Assembly (NCBI GenBank): GCA_023376005.1
Contig: CM042138.1
Span: forward strand, 98,478,776 to 98,542,775
DNA length: 64,000 bases
Origin: Doryteuthis pealeii
Taxonomy: Eukaryota; Mollusca; Cephalopoda; Myopsida; Loliginidae
Direction of reading: 5' to 3'
The translations under genes and the position numbers were made by a program. Below the pieces are notes generated by a model. The model did not search any database and was not told where the DNA came from. It worked only from the letters and a program-made list of their open reading frames with translations. Below, in pieces: positions 14,801 to 27,300 of the stretch. Position 1 is the stretch's first letter. Each line of letters opens with the position of its first letter.

Positions 14801-17800
14801 ACAAACCAAACAGGTGTTTAGATTTAAAGAATAAGAATTAATTTATCCTCCCTTTCCAGCTTTGATGTTTATGTAACTGCCCGATTTCTAATGTTACATA
14901 TTCCATCTCTATAAATAACCTTTACTCCTCTCTCTCTCTCTCTCTCTCTCTCTGAGCATTCACACACACACACACACACACACATATGTGGATGTGTGCA
15001 TGCACAATTCTAATGATAAGTTGTTTAATAGGTGATAAATGAACATGTATTTTTTACATTCAGTATAGAGGTGCAGCCTGGATGAATGGATCTCCTGTAA
15101 TTAGATATTATACTGTTCTTTTTAATGTAACAAATAACTACTTGGCATCTACTATAAGAAAAGTTTTTGTATTTGTAATTCATCAGTAACAAACTCTGTT
15201 GAAAATAATCCAGTGGAGGTGCAGTCTTGAAGAATGAATCTCCTGTAACTAGTTATTACACTCTTCTTTTTAATACAACAAATAATTATTTTTTGCATCT
15301 ATTATAAGAAAAATTTTGGTAACTCTGATAATCAAGCACTTGCAAATTTCTGTAAATCACTTAAATATAAGAAAATTTTAAAAACACAAAAAGAAAAATG
15401 TTTTTTGAATATTTCTTCAATTGTGTTTTTTTTATTTATTTAAATTTCCTTGTTTGTAGATTGTTATTTAATGTTTTGACTACTGATTCTGTTACAGATT
15501 TGACTTTATAGTAACATTGGTGAGTATTATTGGTATACTTGGTGAACTGGTTAATGATAGCTTCTACTACATCATGGTGCTGCGACCTTTCCGACTTCTC
15601 AGGTTAGTGACAACATAATAAACCCATGTACACTTGTAAGTATTATTGAAAATCCAAAAGTTCAAATAGTAAAAAAAAACTCAAAATATTGACAGCAAAT
15701 ACAATTTCTAATAATAAATGCAAATGTTAATGTGCTATATTTTTTCAACTTTACTCCTAGAGGCCGTAACCCAAAATATCATACCATTTTGGAAACAGGC
15801 TGACTCTGTGAACAAATTAAAACTATTAAAAATATTCTGGTCTGAATCTGGACCCACAATCCTGAAAATTTGGATTCCCAAGTTTTAATTCTTGCGATTG
15901 TTTTTTTAATTTTCTTTAATGTGATTTTTTGCAACAAATTTTTTGTAAGATAACAATTTTCATAACTTGGGAATGAATTTAGGAATAACTAGTTTAATTG
16001 CTGCCTGATAGGGCATAGCTCAGTCGGTAGAGCATGCAACTAGGAACCACAAGGTTCCTGGTTCGGTACCGAACCTTGCCAACTCAGCATATGAGTAGCA
16101 CAGGGATCAGTGCAGTAAAGGGAGGAGCTGATGGTAGGTGTGTCGCTTCGCCTCAGATGCCAAAACAATCTCCTTGGTCTAGCACTAGTGAAAAGGAAAT
16201 AGACTCCCTCGCTGTCTGGCTGATACAGACATTAGGCCAGAATTGTAGCAAGTAGTGAATATATGGTCATCATCATCATCAAGCACAAATTCTCTTGACT
16301 CTCTCTTAACTCTTAACATCCTATACCGCCTCATTCCACTCGGCTGGAAGTCACATTCATTTTCCTAATCAACCCCTAACGATAGCCTTTGTGTAAATGT
16401 AATATTAAAGATATTTAGAAGTCTTTGATTTAAGGGAAATAACAGGTAACTTTAAATGAAAAAGCCATTTTTTAACCATTTTTTGATAAATCCTAATAAG
16501 AATGGGGCTCTGGACTTAGAAAATTCTCAACAGGATGTTAAGAGTTAAGCATCCATCCCTATTGGTCATCACTCTTGGTAAGTCATCTAAACAGCACCCA
16601 GTTTCTGCACAGAGCTGATGATTGGAGGCAAGTAGCTGTACAGCTGGTTCTTTGTAGGGTGGTTCTTTGTAGGGTGCTGCTTTCAGGATTTATTTAAGAC
16701 AGCACGCAGCATCCTTATACAGTTTCTATCTACCTTTTTCTCCAGGTGTTTTAGCCATACAGTAGCACTGACACAGCTACAGCTTGGAAGAATATTTGCT
16801 TAATCTTATCAGAGAGATCAGATTTCCATATGATTGATAATCTGTCTATAGCAGTCCATGCCTTTCTTATACATATATTGACATTGTTGTCTGTAGATAG
16901 ATATTGCTATGTAGGTGTGTGTGAACTGGTTTACTTGTGTGGAGATGTCTACATCTTGCTTGTAACACATTTCTATAGTCTGTATTCATTTTTAAAAGCT
17001 TGGAAACTATAAGATGTAGCATGGTGGATGTAAAGCAATAACTCCACAGCAATAAAACTATATTAAAACCACATTAAAACAAATATATGGCCTCCATAAT
17101 TATTCAGTAATCTTGCTCCAGCTTGTCACTGGATATCAGATTAAGGGGCAGGAGAATATTATATGCCCTATATAAGCATTTAGCACTAATACCCTTGGGA
17201 AAGGTATGAATTCTACTCTCCCTCCAGCTATGGGTAAATAGTAGGGCAGACTGGGCTCTTTAACCTTGGTTAGGCAACCGGCCTAGGAGAAGGAAAACTC
17301 TGAATTCAAACTCCCCTTCAGAAATTGACCTTGTGTCACATCCTGCTAGTGAGGAGGGGTCGGTAAATATATATAAGTATTTAGCATCAGGAACCATGGA
17401 GTGCTGCATGGTTGATGTAGACAAAAAGCAGGTCAGTGCTAGATTCTTAGCGGATAAACCTTATTGGTCAACAGCCAAGATCAAACAGTTCAGCCAGAAA
17501 ACTACTGCTACTCATCTCAAAGGATGAGATTACCATGATGATGATGATGTTGGTGAATCTAATTATGTCTGAGTCACTTTTAATAAGAGAAAGGTAGTAT
17601 AGAAAATTATAAGAGAATAGAGAAAGCTAAAAAAAAAGGACTTCTGTTTTTAGGTTAGTGTGTTACATTTATTCTTGTTCAGCTGAGGATAAGTAACAAA
17701 AAAATAATCTTAAGCCCCAGTTTGAAAAAAAAATCTTTAAACGTTTTTGAAAATCTTTATTTTTCAATAAAGAAGTGAATTTTATATCTAATGTATGTTT

Positions 17801-18271
17801 CTTTTGATTGTAGATTGTTTAAAATCAAGCGGAGATACAGAGACGTATTGGGAACATTTTTTATTATCTTTTCACGCCTAGTGAGGTGAGTAGGATTTAA
17901 AATTTAAAGTGTTTATATATATATTAGAAAGGAATATATAGATAACCTACATAAGTTTCACCAAAAAAGGATTATCAGGGTTAATTGTAATGAATTAATG
18001 AAAGAATTGATTAATTAGACAATTATGGAAGTGAATAATACAATTATGGCCATTGAAAACAGTTTCATTACAATTAACCCTGATGATCCTTTTTTGGTGA
18101 AACTTAAGTAGGTTATCTATATATACCTTTCTACTAAATCGACTCTACTAATGTATTGAGCACTTCATATTCTTTATAACCCTGACTTATATGGTTAATA
18201 TTTGTATCAACAGTCAATGTTGTGATTAACTCGATATTCTACTTCCCAGTAAGTTGTCTTCTTTATCATTT

Positions 18272-18311
<40 letters not shown>

Positions 18312-21300
18312 TAGATAGATAGATAGGGGGTGTTCTTAGCTAAATCAAAGAGTGACAACAAGGTATTCAGAGGATTATTTTATTATAGTTAGAAATATTA
18401 GTCAATGTTAAACATTTTGGTTTATATATTACACCATCCTCTGTGCATTGTTAATATGTGATGTAACTTCTGAATAATATTCAATATAAATATGGAAAGA
18501 AAAAAGATTAAACTTAGCATTCTATAACTGTTAGTAGTGTTCTATTTCAAAACTATGTAATGTAATTTGTGTTCGGAATTTGAAAAAGAAAAAGAAAGAT
18601 ATATCTATATTTATTCGTTTAAAATGTTGCTCATATTATTACATACATTGTAGTAAATATGTTACTCTTGATATTTATAATTTGAAAACTTATATAATTT
18701 TGGACACTACATAAATATAAAGTAACATAAGAGTAATATTGTCTCTCATTGTCATATTTACCCAGCATGCTTTTCTGTTTTCATCCCTCTGAAACGTTAT
18801 TTCTTTTTCTTATTTCAGCATTTCAATCACAATCATGATGTTATATTATTGTTTTGCTGTCATTGGAATGGAAATGTTGGGTCATATAGACCTCACTAAT
18901 TGTTGCAAGTAAGCATTACTTTTATTAACTTGGTCTAATTTTATCTGAAATTTTATTAACAATTTTTGTTGGCCAAAACCTCATCTGAAAATACATACAA
19001 TAGGTCACATAAGTTACTTATAGTATAAAATTAATACCTTTGTAAAATAAAACCACAGACTATCAGACTTATACAGGTTTTTATTTTTTTTATTTGACAT
19101 CAAGTTCCTAACCACTTAAGTAAATTATAATAATATTGTTATTCTGCCTTCTCTTGTCTGTGAAGATCCAACAATAAATTTAGCCAAGCAGTCGGTTGAA
19201 GAACATCAAACAATTAAATAAAATAACAAAAAGGGAAAACAGAAGACAATAGATGTAACATAAACGTTATATATTGAACATAGATACAATCAATTAAATA
19301 AGATGAGAAAAAAGGAGGGAAAAGTTCAAAGTCCTTAACAGACTTCAGGTAGAAAAAGATTGAGTGTATGAGGGTGATTGAAGAGCGGTGAAGAGATACG
19401 TTTTGGTGTTTTGGTAAGAACTGCTGAATTGTTCAAATGTGTAGGAAAGGGCCTGGTGGGGTCGAATGTTGGTACATGTTAATTGTCATGTAAGCATCAG
19501 AGGTCAGGGTGGGATCAGACACAGGGGGTGGGGAAAGAAGGAATAATTTTCATAAAAGAGTCAATAAATGTATGTATATATGAAGGCAGAACAATTGTAA
19601 TAAAACATAAAATTCCAGCACATAGCAATAAAAACAAATTCATACTGTTTTTAATCAGGTATGTTTTGGACAAGTAACTAAATGTTAAAATTTTCAGAGG
19701 TGTGCGTCATAATGGTTATTGTCATAGGAAATGAACTCGGCAACCTGAGTTCAAATCCTGGATGAAACCGTTTGTATTTCACCTTGTGCTAATATCTTTG
19801 GGAAAGGTATGCATCCAAATATTCTCCCTCCAGCTATGAGTAAATAGTAGGGTGGACTGGGCTCTTAACCTGGCTAGAAGAAACTCTGAATTCAAACCTG
19901 TTAAACTTCACTTAAGAAATTGACCATGTGTCACATCTTACTCATGAGGAGGGGTTGTATGTATTAAAATTCTTAACCTTTTAAATTCTGAGACAAAACC
20001 ACTTGCCAATACTCTGTATTTTAATATTTTGTGTAAATTTCATTATTTCCCAACTGTCTGTATTAGAGAACAGATCAACAATTAAAGAGCTTTAAACTGT
20101 TCATACAAATTTGCTTATAGAAACAGCCTTACGTTTTAGGTTATATAATTATTTCTGTTAAGGTAGTTTTGCTGACGGGTAGATCCTCATTTTACACAGA
20201 CATAATAGTGACAATATCCACAACTGATAGAACTTGATTTATGTCTCAGTCTATTTTACAGACACAAAATTATTTTGAATTATTTGTAGAAATATCTAAA
20301 AGGTCTCAGTCATTAGATTTGCTCTATTCTAAAGGGTATAGAGCAATATATTGAATAGTATATTTCAAGCTATTCTTTATGGATCTAAAATTGAGGTACA
20401 TGCTTCTATCAGTTTAGTGGGTACTAAAGTGATTAGATATGAGGTACCAGTAAATTAGTAAGATATATTCATTCTGTTTCAATTAATATTATCATCTTTA
20501 ATCATTTTTTGTAGAAACTCCAGTGTTGAAGATTTTTATCGTTCTGACAATAGCACCAATCTGCAGGGCCTTTACTACTTGAACAATTTTCACAACATAT
20601 TTTCTAGCGGAGGTAAGTATGGTAAAAATAAACTAAAAGAAAGAGAAAATACAGTTTGGAAAATCAAATTGACATGTTTTAGTAGATGTCTTGTGTTATT
20701 AAACATCATTTGTATTGTGATGATCTCAAGCAATACATGTCAATCTGATTTTATGAACTTTTTAATTTTGTCAGTTTATTCCAAATTTTGGTCATACCAG
20801 CAGAAGACCTGGAATAAAATTTTGGAATAAATTTTCCAGTTTTTTAAAAATGTTCTTATTTAAGAGCCCCCCCCCAAAAAAAAGACATTTCTTTTTCTTA
20901 TCAGATGATTTGCAGTTGTAGAAAGCCATTGGTATTTGTTCCTAGTAAATTAGAATTATCTCCCTTAGATTCAAATCTTAACCCTTTCTACCCCAAATCC
21001 TTGATGTGTACTACCTCTGGAATGTTATTGCTCTCAACTAGGGCTTATTTTAAGGGGAGGACTTATATCAGAATCATTCTGACAAATCAAGTTAAGTCTT
21101 ATCTTGCAGGGAGGTCTTATTTTCAGGGAACTACGGTATTACTCCCCCTCATCTCTAACTGAAACATCTTCTCTTTTCTCCTCCATTGTAAATATGTATC
21201 TAGGTGTTACTTTATTGATTTGTATTGAAATCCAATTAGCCAGTTCTGTTTCTGAATATTAGCTTAATATTTATGCATAAGTTTTATCATGATCACCAAA

Positions 21301-24300
21301 AAAAAAGTTTTTACTTTTAATATAAAATGCCCTTAAATATTGCTTGTATGTGTTATTTCACAAAAAAATATTTGGATTTTTTATGATAATTATTCTTGCT
21401 ATGAATGGAAATTTTAACCCTTCTGTGCTAGCTGTTCCTAATGAAATTATAATTGTCAACACTGTTCTATGTGACATGTATAATTTACCTGTTTTATATA
21501 ATGATGCAATCAATTAAAAAAAAAAATTTTTATTTCTACTTTTAGTGACTTTATTTGAGTTGACTGTGGTCAACAATTGGTTTATAATAATGGTGAGTTA
21601 AAATTTTGTTATTTAAAACTAAAATATTTATTCGACTTCAATAAAGAAAAAAGAAAAGATCAAAACTTGAGTAATTTGAACAAGGTTTACAAGGTAGCAT
21701 GATCCTTAGAATATGTTGATTGCACCTGCGGCAGAAAGGTAAGTCCTCACCCCCGCTAAAAAAGGAGTTTATGGGTATGATACTAAATTGGATCTGGAGG
21801 TAAGACTCCAGTTCTAGAGCTTGGGAAAGTGTTGAGTACACTTTCATTGCCATTACTCTAAGGTCCACTCTGACCCAGAGTGGTAGTACATGTTATGGTC
21901 CCGTCTCTCTAGGCATAAAATAACCCCTGATGCGTTAACATGCTGTTAAAATCCATCAATCAGTCATTTGTTTGTATACAGCTATATGGTTTCAAGTAAC
22001 TAATAATACTTCTTAGTAAACAAAGCTACAAGTAGCTATTCTTAATACAAATAATTTAGACATATGGCATTAATTATTTCTATCAAATATGAATAATTTT
22101 CACAGATCTATTTGCCCCATAGATGAGACCTTAACAGGTACTGACTCTCCAAGTCAGTGGATCTGGGAGTAATGGCCTTTTTTGCGTTTTAATAACACTA
22201 GTTGGGCCCCTTGTTCTACCATTGAATCATTCCTTCAGATGTTTTCTTATTGTTTTTTTTTTTTTGTAAAAAGACTTAAACCCATTCAGGTTCTTTTATT
22301 CATATCTGATACAAGAGAGTTTCTATGCCAAATGGAATATTACCTATTATACTTAAAGTTGCTGCTCTTCAAGTAAAGGGGAATCCCTGTGGTGTAGTAG
22401 ATAACAGGCTCGGCTGCAACACAACATTGTAGTAAACAAGTTTGAACTCCAGTTACACTATTACATTCACTTTTGGACTAATAAACTTGAGAAAGGTATG
22501 AACATCCTCATACCCACAGCTATTGGTTAAATAGTACCACTACTGTTCTTTTACAAGGATGGCTTTGGCATTAAATAACCAATGCAGGTTGATATGCCAT
22601 TAAACAAAGAAACTAAACCAAACTCAAGTAAATGATAATTATTGACATAAGTATAAGTTGTTAAATTTTCTGTTTTGTTTTCATCTGATTAACTTTATAA
22701 TTTTTTCTCTTGTTTTACAGGAAGGTTACGCTATCCATGTGAGTGAATGGGTTAGAGCCTACTTCATGATGTTCTACATTGTATCTATGGTAAGTAAAGG
22801 ATTCAAATTACTACTTCAGGGAAAATTAATTATCACTGGAAAATGATTCCAAATGAACAATTTTTATTTGATAAAGTGCAACTCTCTGTTGTTTTATGCA
22901 ATAATATATAGTTTAGAATGGTACACATTGTAGAGGCGTTCATAGTCATTTTTAGAAGTGGACTCTGGTGCCCAAGTTCAAAACCTTAGGAAAAGTATGA
23001 ATCCAAAAATGTTCCCTCCAAATATTAAGACAGAGTGGACTCTTTAATTTTGGTAAGGCAACCAGTCTAGGTGAAGGAAAACTTTGAATTTAAAACAACC
23101 TGGAGATGGATGGGTTTTGCCAGGTTATTCCTGCCCATGACACGCTACATGAGTTGTACCCCCATGACCAAATTAGGTTATGGGTTTAGTGGGACAGTGA
23201 GAGAACTCATGACTTTATGCAAAAATATAGTCGTACATATTATTGTACACATTAGTCTTTCTGGGATAAGGTCCAGATAATTGACTGAGAGCATTGTTGA
23301 AAAGTAAGGAAACTGAAGGAGATGGTATATATCAGCTTATCTACTGGTTGCATATGCCAAAATTTTAACACTGGTTTTCTTTTAGTATTATTTGGATTAT
23401 TCAGACTATTGTCCTCATCTTCATTGTTATCTGTACAACATTTCGATGTGCTCTCCGACCTTCTTCAAATGTTGTACAGATAACAATAAAGGTGAGGACA
23501 ATAGTCTGAATAATCCAAATAATACTAATTATCAAGCCTGATCTCAGAAATTCAGAGAAATGGTTTTCTTTGCTCAACAAAAAAGGCGTAGGAGAATGTA
23601 ACAAAGAAAAGATCTGAGAATATATCTTTATAAAAGTTGGAAGGAAGAAATGCTGAGTGTTGTGGCTTAGATGATTTTAAAAAACAAAACAAAATAGTGT
23701 TTATTGCAACTGTGCATAATGGTTATCATTGTAGGAAATAGAACTAGTGACCAGAGTTCAAATACTGGACGAGAGACTGTTTGCATTTCTCTTCATGCTA
23801 ATGTTCTTGGGAAAGGAATGAATCCATCTGTTCTCCATCCCGCTGTGGGTAAATAGTAGGGCAGACTGTTTTTTTTTTCGCCTTGGTTAGGAGAAGAAAA
23901 TTCTAAATTCAAGCCAGCTTTATTCTGTTTAAAAAAAATTGATGTTGTATTACATACAGCCTGTAGCAGAGAGATTGGGTAAATCTATACTACCATTGTG
24001 CCTTACACTACAGAGAAGTGACTCTTTCATGTCATATAGTGGGGGAGGGGTAGTCCCTGTGGTGGAGTGACTAACATGTTGGACTGAGACATCGTAGTTA
24101 GTGAGTTTCAACTTCAGCCGTGCTGTTACGTTCACTTTCAGATTAATACACTTGGGGTAAATAGTAGTGCAGAGTGGGTTCTTTAACCATGGTTAGGCAA
24201 CCAGTCTAAGAAAAGGAAAATTCAGAATACAATAGAGTTTTACTCCACTTAAAATTGACCTTGTGTCACACTTTGACTGTGGTGGGTGAGTTGGGTAAAT

Positions 24301-27300
24301 ACATACATGGCAGTTTACAGTATTTTTTACCTTAAAATTTTGTTATGAGTTTTTTTTGTTTTAGGCCTTTTATGAAACTTATTTGGCCATTTGAATTATC
24401 TCCCCTTAGTTCTGCTGTTACTCTATATATTTATCTTATTAAAACTTACAACAAAAGTTTCATCAAAGTTATAAAGGAAACAAATAAATGTATGGTAATC
24501 TGAACATTAGTTACATAAAAGAGAGTAACCTCCCCTTGTTTGTTACACTTTAAGGAAGCCGTATGTTTTGGTTGACCATTCTAATTTCACTGTAAATCTA
24601 CACTGAAAATACAAATTTGTTGGAATCAATACAACTGCATGTTTTAACACAAAAATATCATAAAATGTGTTCTTAATTGTGCTTGCACATTATTTGAAAT
24701 GAACTTAATTGTTATTAATTATATCATATTAAACTTTAACAAGTTGTAATGTACATTTTAATATTTGTAATAAATGTAATATTATTGTATTTTTTTAAAA
24801 CCGTATATATTAATATTTTCTTTGAGAGATAGGGATATTGATGCTATTCTACATAAGTGTGTCATTCTATATTTTTTTAAAGTACTATATATATTATTTA
24901 CATTATGATCATGACTACTGATATTTACTTATAGTGGTTTTATGGTTCAAAATTAATCCCTTCCCATCTACGGAATTTAATGGACCACCCCTTCCTCTAT
25001 TAATCTGTTGATGAGAGGTTTGTACTAACATTTTTTTTTAATACCTGTGGGATTTTCCAAAAATTTGTTGATCAAGATTGGTAACATGTGGAGACTATCT
25101 GAAAAGTGCTCCCATAAGGTTGTTAACATTTATTTTAATATTGTAATGGTTTTAATGTTGAAATCCTTTTTGTCTTATAAAAATTTTTTGTTTGCAGGTT
25201 GTGATGAACATTGTCGTGGCGTTTGTGCTTGATGCTTTCATCTTCCGTATTCAGTACCGAAGAGCTATGGATTTAGAAAATATTGAAGGTAAACTTTAGA
25301 AATTGTTTCCTTTTCAAAAATAATACTGGGGTGAATCAAAAGTTTTGCAATATTTTGGCAATGTGAAGTACAATCAGATGCTTTTGATGAATTTGTCTGA
25401 ATTTTTTAGATGAACCTTGATGTGTATAATTTTGATTTTTTTTTGAGTGTTGTCCTTATTCTTATTGTAGTATGTAAAATCACAGTGTTTCACCTGCTGT
25501 ATCCTCCAGCCTTCCTTAGGTGTTCAATCAACAGCCAAATTATTCAAATTGATTTCCCAGGTTGGGTCATTGCTATGTTTGGATACACAGGAAACACATG
25601 AGGAAAGCTGAAGGATACAGCATTGTTATTTTACATACTACAATAAAGATAAGAACAACAGTCTGAAAAATCAAAATCATATCCTTTTGATGAGGTCAAA
25701 AAGTTGAGATGGTACTTTCTGAGTGTTACTGACTGAATGTGCCTCTATATGGCTTGGGGAACGGTCTTGGAATCCATGGTTTTAGGCCTACCTAACCTTT
25801 CTTAATCGTCAATGTTCTTGCAACTTGAGCAAACTTTCTTGAACCTTCTGGTTACTGTACATTCATCTCCATTGTACAACAAATGTTTTGGTTGCTTCTG
25901 CATGTTATGGCCTAGTTTGAAATTGTAAAGCATGAGTTCCTGAATCAGACCATATTTCATGTTCATCTGTGTGGTTTTCAAATCACGCATGGAGCGAAGC
26001 CATGTACAATGTGTCAGTGCACTAAGTACCATGATACTAACAACCAGTGTGTACTTTCCATGATTTGAAGTGCTTCGGTCTTGTGATATACACACCACAA
26101 ACTAGCATGTACCAAAATATTGCAAAACTTTTGAGTCAGCCTTGTAAAATCAATTAATATGAATTCTTTTTTGTTTCAATAATCTTTATCAATTGATTCT
26201 ATGAAGATCATATACTTTGAAGATGTTTATTTAACTCTTTGCCTACTTTAAGTTGCTCACAGTGGCTCTCACACATGTCACTTGTTTACAGTGAAAAATC
26301 ACTATGTGAACACCCCTGCCTGTCTGTGAACCAGCCTTGAGATTGGTACTTGACACCTTTGCAATAGGGAACCAATTGTGAAGAATATCAAGAAAATTTG
26401 GTACAGTCATGGGGGAAATTTGGTAGGCAAAGTGTTAACTATCATGCTTGCAATAAATTTATGTTTAGGAAAAGTAACTTTCAGATATTTTTTAACATAC
26501 TTTAGTTTTGTAGATAACCTTGTAACACAATAAATTCTTTTCTCCCCAGATGCACATTTAAGTGCAATAATACATATGCTTGTGTTCGATTGTGTCTCTA
26601 TGTGGACATGAGGGTGTTTGTGTGGGTATGTGTGAGCATAGGTGGCATATATTTATGTGTTAAAATGGATGTGTTTGTATCATCATTATGTCATAACAAT
26701 CTCTCACCAACCATCCCTATCATTCATTGCTCCTGGCAGGTCCTCTGTGCAGCACCCAGTATCTTCAGAGAGCTGGTTAATGTAAGTCTTTGCTGGTCAG
26801 CTTGCACTGGCGTTTCACATATGAGTTCATCCTTGCTTGTCCACCAGTGTCCAGCATGTCTTGTTTATCTCACTCGGATGGTTTGTGTGATAGGGAGCAA
26901 GTAGCTGTACAGCGGCTTCCTTGTGGGGGTGTTGTTTCCACAATTTGTATAAGATCACACACAGCATCTAGCTTATTCTCTAGGCATTTTGTTAGGGTCC
27001 AAGTGGTGGAGCCATACAATAGTACTGATACAACTACAGCTTCAAAGAATTGTAGCTTTAACTTGAATTGTGGAATTCCTTTTTTTTATTTTTTTATTTT
27101 AAATTTTATCTTTGTTGAGCTGACACATGATTTGTGTGTGTGTTTGTTTTTACCGAGACGAAATGACTAATAAATCTCCTTTTGAAAACAAACACAATGT
27201 GAGAGTAGAGGCATCGCTTGCTGGTGAGGTTGTTGAATGATATATCATGCATGTAATTACCAATCATCTTTGTAAAATGGTTTTATATTTATAAAGCTTT

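Noticed and set aside
16012..16090. Possible functional tRNA gene
   Set aside because: A and B boxes are good, but the arms do not close into a standard cloverleaf and the sequence continues into a SINE body repeated at three other sites.
18273..18326. (TA)n(TAGA)n as a regulatory element
   Set aside because: Ordinary microsatellite; no other support.
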